DNA from: Lysobacter soli
GTDB lineage: Bacteria > Pseudomonadota > Gammaproteobacteria > Xanthomonadales > Xanthomonadaceae
Length of the DNA: 64,000 nt
Direction of reading: 5' to 3'
NCBI RefSeq assembly: GCF_003382285.1
Contig: NZ_QTJR01000006.1
Location: 214,481-278,480, forward strand
The notes under the pieces were generated by a model. That model was not told the origin of the DNA. It was given only the letters and a program-made list of their open reading frames with translations, and did no database searches. Position 1 is the first letter of the stretch, and every line of letters begins with the position of its first letter. This document shows positions 12,055 through 22,803 of the stretch, one piece after another. A program made the translations under genes and the position numbers.

Positions 12055-12552
12055 ATGCCGCTGCATGATCTGTTGTCACGCGCGCGTGTCGCCATCCTGG
12101 ATGGCCACGCGATAGAAGCGGGCGCGTCCGAGGGCGCGCCCGCGCTTCTGCGCGTGCTCGACGCAGCGGCGTGGCTGCTGGCTGACGGCGAGGACAGCGC
12201 GCCGATCTCGCTCGCCCTGCGCGACCGCGAACGCCGCGCGAGCACGGCGATCGGCGACGGCGTGGCCGTGCCGCACGCACGCGTGGCCGACATCGACGAA
12301 TGCCGTGCGGCGTTTCTGCGCGTCGAGCACCCGGTCGATTTCGAAGCGGCCGACGGCAAGCCCGTCGACCTCGTACTCGCGCTGCTCGTGCCCGAGCACG
12401 ACGTCAACGCGCAACTGCAGCGCCTGGCGGAGATCGCCGAGCGCTTCGCCGATCCCGAATATCGCGCCGCGCTGCGCAAGGCCCGCGACGCAGGCCATCT
12501 ACGCCAGCTGCTGGGCGGCTCGGGTCCCGATTTCCTTCCCTGCGCCGCCTGA
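12055..12552 (+). CDS. ptsN: Nitrogen-regulatory PTS EIIA
   Basis: PTSNtr output protein, phosphorylated on a histidine by HPr or NPr. The active-site sequence [11 protein letters not shown] places the phosphoryl acceptor at His74. The 165-aa single EIIA (fructose-type) domain has the usual length. It lies 22 bp after hpf and 8 bp before hprK, in the rpoN-hpf-ptsN-hprK-rapZ order expected for regulation by phosphotransfer rather than sugar uptake. Confidence 0.95.
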   Translation: MPLHDLLSRARVAILDGHAIEAGASEGAPALLRVLDAAAWLLADGEDSAPISLALRDRERRASTAIGDGVAVPHARVADIDECRAAFLRVEHPVDFEAADGKPVDLVLALLVPEHDVNAQLQRLAEIAERFADPEYRAALRKARDAGHLRQLLGGSGPDFLPCAA

Positions 12553-12560
12553 GGGCCCGG

Positions 12561-13511
12561 ATGAGCACCAGCATCAGCGCAGGGGAACTGTTCGAACAAC
12601 AACGCGATCGTCTCGGCCTGCGCTGGCTGGCCGGGCAACGCGGCGACCGTCGCATCCTCGAAGCGGTCAACACCGTCGCGCGCCGTCCGTCGCTGGCCGG
12701 CTATCTCAATGCGATCTACCCCAACAAGGTGCAGATCCTCGGCACCGAGGAACTGGCGTGGCTGGACGCGCTCGAACCGCGCCTTCGCTGGGAGACGATC
12801 GAGAAGATCATGCAGTTCCGTCCGCTCGCGCTGGTCATCAGCAAGGACCAGGCGTGCCCGGAAGACCTGCGCATCGCGGCCGAGGAGAGCAACACGCCGC
12901 TGTGGGTCTCGCCGCGACGCGGGCATGAGCTGCTCAACCACCTGCAGTACCACCTCGCGCGCGCACTCGCGCCGCGGGTGACGTTGCACGGCGTCTTCAT
13001 GGAGATCTACTCCATCGGCGTGCTGATCACCGGCGAGTCGGGATCGGGCAAGAGCGAACTCGCGCTGGAACTGGTGACGCGCGGCCACCGCCTGGTCGCC
13101 GACGATGCGCCCGAATTCACGCAGATCGCGCCCGACGTCCTCGACGGCACGTGCCCGGAAATGCTCCAGGACCTGCTCGAAGTACGCGGCCTGGGCGTGC
13201 TCAACATCCGCCAGATGTTCGGCGACACCGCGGTGAAGAACAACAAGTACCTGCGACTGATCGTGCACCTTGGCAGGCCGATGACCGAACCCAAGCCGAT
13301 GGGCATGGAACGGCTCACCGGCGACAGCGGCGTGCGTCGCGTGCTCGACCTCGACGTGCCGATGATCACCCTGCCCGTCATGCCCGGCCGCAACCTCGCC
13401 GTACTGACCGAAGCAGCCACGCGCCTGCATAGCCTGCGCATGAAGGGGCTGGATCCGGCGGCGGCGTTCATCGCGCGGCACAGCAACTTCCTCGAACGCG
13501 GCGATTCCTGA
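12561..13511 (+). CDS. hprK: HPr kinase/phosphorylase
   Basis: Phosphorylates and dephosphorylates Ser46 of HPr. The 316-aa product has the N-terminal HprK domain and a C-terminal kinase with P-loop GESGSGKS (158-165), the conserved His143 in LHGVFMEIY, and the signature [11 protein letters not shown]. The start at 12561 is chosen because the homology begins there; the frame is open upstream through ptsN. Its partner HPr, with an intact Ser46, is encoded 2.5 kb downstream. This bifunctional enzyme is typical of Firmicutes but is also found in xanthomonads. Confidence 0.95.
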   Translation: MSTSISAGELFEQQRDRLGLRWLAGQRGDRRILEAVNTVARRPSLAGYLNAIYPNKVQILGTEELAWLDALEPRLRWETIEKIMQFRPLALVISKDQACPEDLRIAAEESNTPLWVSPRRGHELLNHLQYHLARALAPRVTLHGVFMEIYSIGVLITGESGSGKSELALELVTRGHRLVADDAPEFTQIAPDVLDGTCPEMLQDLLEVRGLGVLNIRQMFGDTAVKNNKYLRLIVHLGRPMTEPKPMGMERLTGDSGVRRVLDLDVPMITLPVMPGRNLAVLTEAATRLHSLRMKGLDPAAAFIARHSNFLERGDS

Positions 13512-13541
13512 CCGCGCACCTTCCCTTCGCCTGCCAGCGCC

Positions 13542-14423
13542 ATGAGCGAAACGCCCAACTCCACGCTTGTCATCGTCAGCGGCATGTCCGGTTCGGGCAA
13601 ATCCGTCGCACTGCGCACGTTCGAAGACCTGGGTTATTTCTGCGTCGACAACCTGCCCGCGGACCTGCTGCCGCAATTCGTCGCCAGCGTGATGCGGGCC
13701 GACGATGGCGCGCCGGCAAAGATGGCGGTGAGCATCGACGTGCGAAACCGCCACAGCGACCTGAGCAACATTCCGGAGTGGCTGTCAGCCGTCGGCAAGC
13801 TCGGACTGGATCCGCGGCTGGTGTTCTTCGACGCGAACGAAAGTGCGCTGCTCAAGCGCTACGCCGACACGCGTCGTCGCCATCCGCTGAGCCACCTCGG
13901 GCTGTCGCTCGCCGATGCGATAGCGCTGGAGCGGCAGGTACTCAAGCCGCTCCGATCCATCGCCGACGCGGTGGTCGACACCAGCACGCTCAACGTGCAC
14001 CAACTGCGCCGGCAGGTGCTCACCGAGTTCGGTATCGGCGGCGACACCGGCATGTCGCTGCTGTTCGAATCCTTCGCGTACCGTCGCGGCGTGCCGCCGG
14101 ACGCGGATTTCGTCTTCGATGCGCGCGCACTTCCGAACCCGCACTGGGATCCGGTGCTGCGCCCGTTGTCCGGGCGCGATGCGGCGATCCGCGAATACCT
14201 GGAATCGCAGGCCGACGTGAACCTGTTCTTCGAGCAGATCCGCACGTTCCTCGACACGTGGCTGCCGCGCCTGCACGTGGACAGCACGCGCAGCTACGCG
14301 ACGATCGCCTTCGGCTGCACCGGCGGTCGCCATCGCTCGGTGTATCTGGCCGAACGCTTCGCCGAGCACGCGCGCGAGCAGGGCTGGGACGAGGTCGCCG
14401 TGCATCATCGCGAGCTGGATTGA
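13542..14423 (+). CDS. rapZ: RNase adapter protein RapZ
   Basis: Nucleotide-binding protein; in enteric bacteria it targets GlmZ sRNA to RNase E and so tunes glucosamine-6-phosphate synthase. The 293-aa product has the Walker A GMSGSGKS (14-21), [10 protein letters not shown], and the C-terminal [17 protein letters not shown] domain that binds RNA and senses GlcN6P. It ends the ptsN-hprK-rapZ run. Whether this organism has a GlmZ-like RNA cannot be told from the window. Confidence 0.95.
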   Translation: MSETPNSTLVIVSGMSGSGKSVALRTFEDLGYFCVDNLPADLLPQFVASVMRADDGAPAKMAVSIDVRNRHSDLSNIPEWLSAVGKLGLDPRLVFFDANESALLKRYADTRRRHPLSHLGLSLADAIALERQVLKPLRSIADAVVDTSTLNVHQLRRQVLTEFGIGGDTGMSLLFESFAYRRGVPPDADFVFDARALPNPHWDPVLRPLSGRDAAIREYLESQADVNLFFEQIRTFLDTWLPRLHVDSTRSYATIAFGCTGGRHRSVYLAERFAEHAREQGWDEVAVHHRELD

Positions 14424-14625
14424 TCGGCGCGCGATCTTCGCCGCATTCCGGTCGTCTTCACGGCGCCGCAACGAAGGCGGCCTCATCGCGGTGAATGCGT
14501 CCTGACTCGTGCCTTCGCATGAGCACGCCTCACGAAATTTTCGCATCACGCTTGCACGCGCCTTGCGGTGCCAAGGCTACGGTCGGGTTGCGCTGATCGA
14601 CGGCGCTCATCCGCAGGAGAGTGCA

Positions 14626-14943
14626 ATGCGAAAGTCCACCGTGACACGAACGGTCCTGATCGCGATGGCCGTCGCGTTCGCTTCCCCTGCCCTCGCACAG
14701 CGGACCGAACCGCCGACGCCCACGTCGCCACCGACCGGCAGTACTACCGATACGACCCCGCGCACGCTCAGCTTCTCCGACCTCGACGTCAACGCCGACG
14801 GCAAAGTGAGCAAGGACGAAGCCGCGGCCGATGCACGACTGACCAGCCATTACGCGCAGGTCGATCGCGACGGCGACGGCCAGGTGTCTGAAGCCGAATA
14901 CGCAGCAGGCCACCAGCGCACCGATACCTCGACGCCGCCGTGA
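14626..14943 (+). CDS. Exported EF-hand calcium-binding protein
   Basis: A 105-aa protein with a cleavable signal peptide (ends ALAQ), a Thr/Pro-rich linker (about 26-48) and two canonical EF-hand loops: DVNADGKVSKDE (54-65) and DRDGDGQVSEAE (80-91). All coordinating positions are present, so calcium binding is a sound inference; the role is unknown. The start at 14626 has CAGGAGAG ahead of it and begins the signal peptide, so the longer frame from 14509 is rejected. Confidence 0.82.
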   Translation: MRKSTVTRTVLIAMAVAFASPALAQRTEPPTPTSPPTGSTTDTTPRTLSFSDLDVNADGKVSKDEAAADARLTSHYAQVDRDGDGQVSEAEYAAGHQRTDTSTPP

Positions 14944-15025
14944 ACCGCGCGCGTCTCGCGCAGGGCCCCAACGACAAGACCCCATCGACAAGCCGTTCCC
15001 CTGAGACCAAAGGAGCACCAACCGA

Positions 15026-15355
15026 ATGAACACCCATCGACTCACCGGCGCCCTCGCGCTGATCCTCGTGTCCTCGACGCTGGCTTTGGCCGGTTGCCAG
15101 AAGCACGAAACTGACGTCGTCCCGCCGGCAACCGAAACGCCACCGGCCGATACCACCACCCCGCCGGCCGACACGACCACGCCGCCTGCGGACACCACCA
15201 CACCGCCGACCGACAGCACGATGCCGCCGACCGATACGACGACCCCGACGGATACGACGACCCCGCCGGCCACCACCCCGCCGCCCACCGACGGCACGAC
15301 GCCGCCGGCCGACCAGACCACGCCGCAGGACAGCACCACTCCGCCGCGTACGTGA
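15026..15355 (+). CDS. Thr/Pro-repeat lipoprotein
   Basis: A 109-aa predicted lipoprotein: signal peptide with lipobox LALAGC (Cys24), then about 80 residues made almost only of Pro, Thr, Asp and Ala, built from tandem PPADTTT / PPTDTTT units. The DNA is a matching imperfect tandem array. AAAGGAG lies ahead of the start. The domain looks like a flexible, wall-spanning or surface-extended linker with no globular part. It sits 82 bp after the EF-hand protein, whose linker has a similar composition; the two may act together. Confidence 0.75.
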   Translation: MNTHRLTGALALILVSSTLALAGCQKHETDVVPPATETPPADTTTPPADTTTPPADTTTPPTDSTMPPTDTTTPTDTTTPPATTPPPTDGTTPPADQTTPQDSTTPPRT

Positions 15356-15376
15356 TCGCGCGGGACATCCCGCCCC

Positions 15377-15402
15377 GAACGGCCCGCACCCGCGGGCCGT
15401 TC
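15377..15402 (+). terminator. Hairpin after the Thr/Pro lipoprotein gene
   Basis: An 11-bp perfect stem, GAACGGCCCGC / GCGGGCCGTTC, with an ACCC loop, 22 bp after the stop. The T-run is weak (TCGTAT), so termination may be partial. Confidence 0.6.
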
Positions 15403-15524
15403 TCGTATCCGGCGCTGCGGATTCGTGACCGTCTTCAACACGACTCCGGGGCCTTTGCGGGGCAAGCATCGCGGAAGTCGCAAGACGGCCTGTTTCCGGC
15501 TTCCGGCCCGTCACCCGGACCTGT

Positions 15525-15530
15525 TAAGTT
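15525..15530 (+). promoter_or_regulatory. Candidate -10 (TAAGTT), leaderless start
   Basis: A TANNNT hexamer ending 6 nt before the ATG of the EIIA gene, which would place the transcript start on or next to the start codon. No clear -35 is seen. Confidence 0.35.
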
Positions 15531-15536
15531 GACGCC

Positions 15537-15929
15537 ATGGCCGTCGGCATCCTCCTCATCACCCACGAAGGCATCGGCACCGCGCTGGTCGCGGTGGCGC
15601 GCCGGTTGCTGAGCCAGTTGCCGCTGCGGACCGAAGCACTCGAGGTGCCGTTCGAAGGCGACCCGGACGCCCTGCTGCCGCAGGCCAGCGCGGCACTGCG
15701 CCGCGTGGATGCAGGCGACGGCGTGCTGGTGCTGACCGATCTCTACGGCGCCACGCCCAGCAATCTCGCGGCCAAGGTCGCGCGGCTGGGTACGCCGGTG
15801 CGGCGGGTATCGGCGGTGAGTCTGCCGATGCTGCTGCGGGTGATGAACTACGCCGACCTGGGCCTGGACGAACTGCCGGCGGTCGCCGCCGCCGGCGCGC
15901 GCAACGGCGTGATCCTGGACGAAGCCTGA
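15537..15929 (+). CDS. PTS EIIA component, mannose family
   Basis: A 130-aa single EIIA(Man)-type domain. The N-terminal strand GILLITHEGIG carries the phosphorylatable His10; LTDLYGATPSN is the second conserved segment. No EIIB, EIIC or EIID is encoded nearby, so it cannot support mannose uptake by itself and is best read as a regulatory phosphoryl acceptor for the HPr and EI encoded just after it. The start at 15537 gives the exact family N-terminus. Confidence 0.9.
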   Translation: MAVGILLITHEGIGTALVAVARRLLSQLPLRTEALEVPFEGDPDALLPQASAALRRVDAGDGVLVLTDLYGATPSNLAAKVARLGTPVRRVSAVSLPMLLRVMNYADLGLDELPAVAAAGARNGVILDEA

Positions 15930-16014
15930 CGCCGGTCGGGCGCGAAACAGCTGGAAGAAGCATGACTGGAGCAACACACACGCGGGACCGGCAACGGGCC
16001 CGGAGGACGCGACG

Positions 16015-16284
16015 ATGATCGAGCACGAACTGACCGTCAGCAATCGACTCGGCCTGCATGCGCGGGCCACGGCCAAGCTCGTGCAGACGCTGTCGGGTTA
16101 TCGCAGCAGCGCCACGCTCACGGCGAAGGGCCGCGAAGTGAACGCCAAGAGCATCATGGGCGTGATGCTGCTCGCCGCCGGCCAGGGCACGCAGGTGCGC
16201 CTGCGCGTGGAAGGCGACGACGAGGAGCACGCCGCGCAGGCGGTCGTGTCGTTGTTCGAACGCCGTTTCGACGAAGACAGCTGA
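16015..16284 (+). CDS. ptsH: Phosphocarrier protein HPr
   Basis: An 89-aa HPr. His15 in NRLGLHARA receives phosphate from EI, and Ser46 in NAKSIMGVM is the target of HPr kinase; both are intact. The stop is 7 bp before ptsI. With hprK in the same cluster, this HPr can be controlled at both sites. Confidence 0.96.
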   Translation: MIEHELTVSNRLGLHARATAKLVQTLSGYRSSATLTAKGREVNAKSIMGVMLLAAGQGTQVRLRVEGDDEEHAAQAVVSLFERRFDEDS

Positions 16285-16291
16285 GGCGCGG

Positions 16292-18019
<1,728 letters not shown>

Positions 18020-18155
18020 TGCCGCATCGGCGATGCGCGCGAAGGGGTGGGCATCCCCGGCGTTCGGGGCGATAATGTCGCGATGAACACCTGACCCTGT
18101 CGTGCCCGAGCGGCCCGACGCGACCACGCTTCTCACGAAGCCCGGGAAGCCCCGC

Positions 18156-19517
18156 ATGGCCGAAGCCGTCCGCCACGACAAGACCGCGCGCCAACTGCGC
18201 CTGCTTTCCGATGCACTGGACAGCGGCCGCCTTGGCCCCGTGCGCCGGCTGGTCAACACGCTCTCCCCTGCCGAGATCGGCAACCTCCTCGAATCGCTCC
18301 CGCCGGGCAAGCGCACGGTGGTGTGGGGGCTGGTCGATGCGGAAGACGACGGCGAGGTGCTGGTGCACGTCGGCGACGACGTGCGCGAAGGCCTGCTGGC
18401 CGAGATGGACCCGGACGAGATCATCGCCGCGGTCGAAGACCTCGACATCGACGACCTCGCCGACCTCGTCGAGGACCTGCCCGATACCGTCATCGACGAA
18501 GTCCTCAAGTCGATGGACCGCGAGAACCGCGAGCGGCTCGAACAGGTGCTGTCGTACCCGGAGGACACCGCCGGCCGACTGATGAACCCCGACGTGGTGA
18601 CGGTGCGCACCGACACCACCATCGACGTGGTGCTGCGTTACCTGCGCCTGCGCGGCGAACTGCCCGAGCACACCGACCACCTGTACGTGGTCAGCCGGCG
18701 CCACCAGTACCTGGGGCGCATCGCGCTGGCGGCGCTGCTGACGCACGAGCCCGGCACGCCGATCAACAAGCTGATCGACGACGAACAGCCGGCAATCGAC
18801 GTCGAGGAATCGGCCAACGAGGTCGCGCGCAAGTTCTCCGACCACGACTGGCTAAGCGCGCCGGTGGTGGACGACAACAACATCCTGCTCGGCCGCATCA
18901 CCATCGACGACGTCGTCGACATCATCCGCAACCAGGCCGAGCACCAGGCGTTGAGCGCCGCCGGCCTGGACGAGGACGAGGACCTGTTCAGCCCGGTCTG
19001 GCGCGCGATGCGTCGACGGCTGATCTGGCTCTCGATCAACCTCGCCACCGCCTTCCTCGCGGCGAGTGTCGTCGGCGAATTCGCCGACACGATCGACAAG
19101 CTGGTCGCGCTGGCCGTGCTGATGCCCATCGTCGCGGGCATGGGCGGCAACGCCGGTACGCAGGTGCTGGCGCTGATGGTGCGAGGCCTCGCGTTGGGCC
19201 AGGTCGGCGCGGCGAACGTGCGCACGCTCCTGTGGAAGGAAGCACGCGTCGCGCTGCTCAATGGCCTGGTGCTCGGCACCCTGCTGGGCCTGATCGTGCT
19301 GCTGTGGTTCCACAGCGTCGGCTTGTCGATCGTGATCGCGACCGCGCTGACGGCGAACCTGCTGTTCGCGGCGGTGGCCGGCGTGCTGGTGCCGGTGACG
19401 ATCCGGCGCTTCGGTTACGACCCGGCGCTCGCGTCCGGCATCTTCCTGACGACGGTGACCGACGTCATGGGCTTTTTCACCTTCCTCGGGCTGGCGACGA
19501 TCATCCTGCTGCGCTGA
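18156..19517 (+). CDS. mgtE: Magnesium transporter MgtE
   Basis: Homodimeric Mg2+ channel. The 453-aa product has the N-terminal superhelical MgtE_N domain (ALDSGRLGPVRRLVNTLSPAEIGNLLESLPP), two CBS domains that sense Mg2+ (about 130-250), and five C-terminal membrane helices beginning at RRLIWLSINLATAFLAA, with the selectivity segment in PIVAGMGGNAGTQ. A GTG at 18102 would add 18 residues; the ATG at 18156 matches the family N-terminus. A GATAAT box at 18071-18076 may be its -10. Confidence 0.95.
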   Translation: MAEAVRHDKTARQLRLLSDALDSGRLGPVRRLVNTLSPAEIGNLLESLPPGKRTVVWGLVDAEDDGEVLVHVGDDVREGLLAEMDPDEIIAAVEDLDIDDLADLVEDLPDTVIDEVLKSMDRENRERLEQVLSYPEDTAGRLMNPDVVTVRTDTTIDVVLRYLRLRGELPEHTDHLYVVSRRHQYLGRIALAALLTHEPGTPINKLIDDEQPAIDVEESANEVARKFSDHDWLSAPVVDDNNILLGRITIDDVVDIIRNQAEHQALSAAGLDEDEDLFSPVWRAMRRRLIWLSINLATAFLAASVVGEFADTIDKLVALAVLMPIVAGMGGNAGTQVLALMVRGLALGQVGAANVRTLLWKEARVALLNGLVLGTLLGLIVLLWFHSVGLSIVIATALTANLLFAAVAGVLVPVTIRRFGYDPALASGIFLTTVTDVMGFFTFLGLATIILLR

Positions 19518-19614
19518 GGCGCCCGATGCGGCCCCGCGTCGCGATCTGCGACGCACGCCATTGCGATGCGCCGCGGCTGCGCCAATCATGCGGGCCGATG
19601 CCAGGAGTCCGTCC

Positions 19615-20445
19615 ATGCCTTCGTTTCCGCGTTCCGCGTTTTCCCTTCTGACCCGCCTCGCCGTCGTCGCCCTGGCGCTCGCACTCGCCGCCTGCGCGAC
19701 CACACCGCGCGAGGTGCCGCCGGGCCGGTTCGTCGAACGCAGCGTCGTGGTCGACGGCGGCAGCCATCGCTACCAGGTCTTCGTGCCGTCGCGACAGGCC
19801 GGCGGGAAGCATCCGGCGACCGTGCTGTTCCTGCACGGCTCCGGCGAGCGCGGCACCGACAACCAGCGCCAGGTCGACGTCGGCCTCGGCCCGTTCGTGC
19901 GCGAACACGCGAAGACGTTCCCGGCCATCGTCGTCTTCCCGCAGTCGCCGGACGGCACGTCCTGGACCGGCACGCAGGCGCGCGTCGCGCTGGCTGCGCT
20001 GGATGCCGCGATCGACGAATTCGACGGCGACGAGGACCGCATCGTGCTCACCGGCATGTCGCGCGGCGGCTACGGCGTACTGGAACTGGCGATCATGGAA
20101 CCGCGCCGCTTCGCCGCGCTGGTGCCGGTCTGCGGCGGCATCACCCAGCCACCCGCGCTGAAGGAACACCTGCAGGTCGAGGGCGTGGCGCTGGCGCCCG
20201 ATCCCTTCCTCGCGGCCGCACAGAAACTGCAGAAGCTGCCGGTGTGGGCCTTCCACGGCGGGAAAGACGACGTCGTGACCCCGGACCAGTCGCGCCACTT
20301 CGTCGAAGCGCTGCGCAACGTGGGCGGCAACGTGCGCTACACCGAGTTCGCCGAGCTCGGCCACAACAGCTGGGACGCCGCGTATGCCACCCCCGAACTG
20401 TGGACCTGGGCGTTCGCGCAGCAGCGTAAGGGCGGGTTGTTCTGA
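19615..20445 (+). CDS. Alpha/beta-hydrolase lipoprotein (carboxylesterase/poly-ester depolymerase-like)
   Basis: A 276-aa lipoprotein (lipobox ALAAC, Cys27; AGGAG ahead of the ATG). The fold is an alpha/beta-hydrolase: oxyanion segment VLFLHGSGERGTD, nucleophile elbow GMSRGGYG, acid in FHGGKDDVV and a C-terminal His in ELGHNSWD. The layout resembles exported prolyl-oligopeptidase/PHB-depolymerase-type esterases such as those fused to xylan-degrading enzymes. The substrate is not predictable. Confidence 0.82.
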   Translation: MPSFPRSAFSLLTRLAVVALALALAACATTPREVPPGRFVERSVVVDGGSHRYQVFVPSRQAGGKHPATVLFLHGSGERGTDNQRQVDVGLGPFVREHAKTFPAIVVFPQSPDGTSWTGTQARVALAALDAAIDEFDGDEDRIVLTGMSRGGYGVLELAIMEPRRFAALVPVCGGITQPPALKEHLQVEGVALAPDPFLAAAQKLQKLPVWAFHGGKDDVVTPDQSRHFVEALRNVGGNVRYTEFAELGHNSWDAAYATPELWTWAFAQQRKGGLF

Positions 20446-20489
20446 TTACCGAGCCCCGCCCGCTCACCGTAGAGCAGTTCGATTCTGGA

Positions 20490-20528
20490 GCCCCTCTCCC
20501 GCCTGCGGGAGAGGGGTTGGGGTGAGGG
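20490..20528. repeat. GC-rich palindromic repeat (type R1)
   Basis: GCCCCTCTCCC, a short loop, GGGAGAGGGG, then a TTGGGGTGAGGG tail. The same 36-39 bp module occurs at 41732, 41883 and 57219 in this orientation and at 47852 and 50424 inverted. It sits after convergent or operon-final genes, where the stem could slow transcription. Confidence 0.85.
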
Positions 20529-20590
20529 CTGGCGTGCTGTCGCACGCACCCGCAATTCATGCGTGAACTGGAGGCCGCGGATTAGCAGCG

Positions 20591-20699
20591 AAGATCAACA
20601 TGGATTCCAGCTTTCGCCGGAATGACCAAACAGCGATTCGCCGCTAGGCGAGTGCCCCGACGCACCCGGCCTGGCTCCCGCTTTCGCGGGGATGACGGG
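20591..20699. repeat. Bipartite palindromic repeat unit (type X), copy 1
   Basis: Begins AAGATCAACATGGATTCC. First palindrome ATTCC-agctttcgcc-GGAAT with a GAC tail, then about 45 bp containing GAGTGCCCCGACG, then a second palindrome CTCCCGC-tttc-GCGGGGATGACGGG. It ends immediately before the pyrB stop. The same order of blocks recurs at 41988, 48377 and 57823. Confidence 0.75.
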
Positions 20700-20701
20700 T
20701 G

Positions 20702-21625
20702 TCACCCGCGCAGCAACGCCTCCAGCACCGCCATGCGCACGGCGACGCCGTTGCTCACCTGGCGCAGGATCAGCGACTGCGGACCGTCGGCCACTTCGTC
20801 GGTGATTTCCACGCCGCGGTTGATCGGGCCCGGATGCATCACCACCGCATCGGGCGCGGCGCGCGTGAGGCGTTGCGCGGTGAGACCGAATTCGCGGTGG
20901 TAGTCGTCGAGCGAGGCGACCAGACCTTCTTCCATGCGTTCGCGTTGCAGGCGCAGCATCATCGCCGCGTCCACGCCGTCCAGTGCGGCATCGAGATCGT
21001 GCGAGACGACGCAACCGTCGAGCGTGCCATCGTTCGGCAGCAGCGATGCCGGGCCGCACACGCGGATCTCGCCGGTGCCGAGCGTGCGCAGCGCCTGCAG
21101 GTCCGAGCGCGCGACGCGCGAATGCTTCACGTCGCCGACGATCGCAACCTTCAGCTTCGAGAAGTCGTGCCCCTTTGCCTGCCGCAGCGTGAGCATGTCG
21201 AGCAGGCCCTGCGTCGGATGCGCACTGCGGCCGTCGCCGGCATTGACCAGTGCCGTGCCGAGTTCGACGTGCTGCGAGAGCGCGGCCACCGCGCCATCTT
21301 CGTGATGGCGGATGACGAAGCCGCGCACGCCCATCGCTTCGAGGTTCTTCAGGGTGTCCAGCGCGGTTTCGCCCTTGCGCGTGGACGAGGTGGACGCGTC
21401 GAAGTTCAGCACGTCCGCGCCCAGGCGCTGCGCGGCGAGCGTGAAGCTCATGCGCGTGCGCGTGGACGGTTCGAAGAACAGCGTGCACACCGCGATGCCG
21501 TCGAGCGCGCGACGGTCGTAATGGCCGTCGGCGAAGGCCTGCGCGCGCGTGAGCAGTGCATCGAGCGCGTCGAAAGGCAGGCCATCGAGCGTGAGCAGAT
21601 GGCGCGGAAGGTGCGTGTTGTTCAT
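20702..21625 (-). CDS. pyrB: Aspartate carbamoyltransferase catalytic subunit
   Basis: Forms carbamoyl-aspartate in pyrimidine synthesis. The 307-aa product has the carbamoyl-phosphate signature FFEPSTRTRMSF, the ASTSSTRKGET loop, HPTQ, and HPGPINRGVEI near the C-terminus. No pyrI is adjacent, so this is the class without a PyrI regulatory chain beside it. The start overlaps the ruvX stop (ATGA), making a yqgE-ruvX-pyrB operon. The frame is open far upstream but is a shadow there. Confidence 0.96.
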   Translation of the reverse strand: MNNTHLPRHLLTLDGLPFDALDALLTRAQAFADGHYDRRALDGIAVCTLFFEPSTRTRMSFTLAAQRLGADVLNFDASTSSTRKGETALDTLKNLEAMGVRGFVIRHHEDGAVAALSQHVELGTALVNAGDGRSAHPTQGLLDMLTLRQAKGHDFSKLKVAIVGDVKHSRVARSDLQALRTLGTGEIRVCGPASLLPNDGTLDGCVVSHDLDAALDGVDAAMMLRLQRERMEEGLVASLDDYHREFGLTAQRLTRAAPDAVVMHPGPINRGVEITDEVADGPQSLILRQVSNGVAVRMAVLEALLRG

Positions 21626-22149
21626 GCGGTCGGAGGCGGCGTCGGCCGGTTCGATTTCGTGGAATCGGGAAGATCGGAAAGGTCGAGCGCGTCGTCGGGC
21701 GACGCGAGCCAGCGTTCGATGATGACCGCGGCGGCGACGGCGTCGAGCGCTTCGGCGTCGCGGCGACGCTTGCGGCCTTCGGCACGATCGGATGCGAACC
21801 GCTGCGCGGCTTCGATCGAACTCATGCGCTCGTCGACCAGCACCACCGGCAGGTTGTAGCGCTGCGCGAGCTCGCGCGCGAAGGCGTGCGCGCGCAGGCG
21901 GATCGGCTGGTCGCCGCCGTCCAGCGCCATCGGGTCGCCGACGATCAGGCCGTCGGGCCGCCATTCGCTGCGCAGCCGGTCGATCGAGGCCCAGTCCGGG
22001 CCGTGGCCGTGCACGTCGATCACGGCCAGCGCGCGTGCGCCGTGTCCGAACGCGCTGCCGACGGCGACGCCGATGCGGCGCGCGCCCACGTCGAAGCCCA
22101 GCACGGTGCCGTCGCGACGGATGCCGGGCTTGTCGGGCGAGGCCGCCAT
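21622..22149 (-). CDS. ruvX: Holliday junction resolvase-like protein YqgF/RuvX
   Basis: A 175-aa RNase H-fold protein linked to 16S/23S rRNA 5'-end maturation. VLGFDVGARRIGVAVG carries the first catalytic Asp, LVDERMSS the central Glu, and DAEALDAVAAAVIIERWL the last Asp. It has an extra Pro/Ser-rich C-terminal tail of about 20 residues. It overlaps yqgE at its start by one base and pyrB at its stop by four, so the three genes are coupled. Confidence 0.93.
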   Translation of the reverse strand: MAASPDKPGIRRDGTVLGFDVGARRIGVAVGSAFGHGARALAVIDVHGHGPDWASIDRLRSEWRPDGLIVGDPMALDGGDQPIRLRAHAFARELAQRYNLPVVLVDERMSSIEAAQRFASDRAEGRKRRRDAEALDAVAAAVIIERWLASPDDALDLSDLPDSTKSNRPTPPPTA

Positions 22150-22715
22150 CAGGCGTGACCGGCGTAGTCGGCCAGGTGCGCGAAATCGACGCCGATGCGA
22201 CCGGCGGCGGCCTGCCAGCGCGCATCCAGCGGCAGCTCGAACAGCAGCTCGGCGTCGGCCGGTGCGGTGAGCCAGTCGTTCTCGGTCAGCTCGTGTTCCA
22301 GCTGGCCCGAACCCCAGCCGGCGCAGCCCAGCGCGACGATCGCGTTCTCGGGGCCTTCGCCGCGCGCCATCGCTTCGAGGATGTCGCGCGAGGTCGTAAG
22401 GAACAGGTGTTCGGTGATCGCCATCGTCGAATCCCACTGCATGCCGCCGTCGTGCAGCACGAAGCCGCGCTCGGGATGCACCGGCCCCCCGGCGAGCACC
22501 GGCTGCGCGCGCATGGTTTCGTCGCCGCCTTCCAGGCCCATCTGGCCGAGCACTTCACCCAGCGTGTATTCGGAAGCGCGGTTCACGACGATGCCCATGG
22601 CACCGTCGGCGTCGTGCTGGCAGATCAGCGCCACGCTGCGCGCGAAGTTCGAATCGGCCAGCGCGGGCAGCGCGATCAGCAGCTGGTTGGCCAGTGGCGT
22701 GGGCGTAACGGACAT
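22149..22715 (-). CDS. YqgE/AlgH family protein
   Basis: A 188-aa DUF179 protein: [35 protein letters not shown] and a [13 protein letters not shown] loop are typical. The molecular function is unsettled; it was called AlgH because of an alginate phenotype in Pseudomonas. It is almost always next to yqgF/ruvX, as here. It is first in the yqgE-ruvX-pyrB unit. Confidence 0.92.
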   Translation of the reverse strand: MSVTPTPLANQLLIALPALADSNFARSVALICQHDADGAMGIVVNRASEYTLGEVLGQMGLEGGDETMRAQPVLAGGPVHPERGFVLHDGGMQWDSTMAITEHLFLTTSRDILEAMARGEGPENAIVALGCAGWGSGQLEHELTENDWLTAPADAELLFELPLDARWQAAAGRIGVDFAHLADYAGHA

Positions 22716-22803
22716 GGCCGCATTCTAGCCCGCCCGGCGTGATGCGTGCCGCATCGCGGCACGGCGTACGATGGCGACTTTCCCCGTGCCCAACGCCGCC
22801 GTC

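Noticed and set aside
11601..13754. A 717-codon minus-strand frame across hpf, ptsN, hprK
   Set aside because: Its path is antisense to three well-identified genes and its composition (Arg/Ala/His-rich) is typical of shadow frames in GC-rich DNA.
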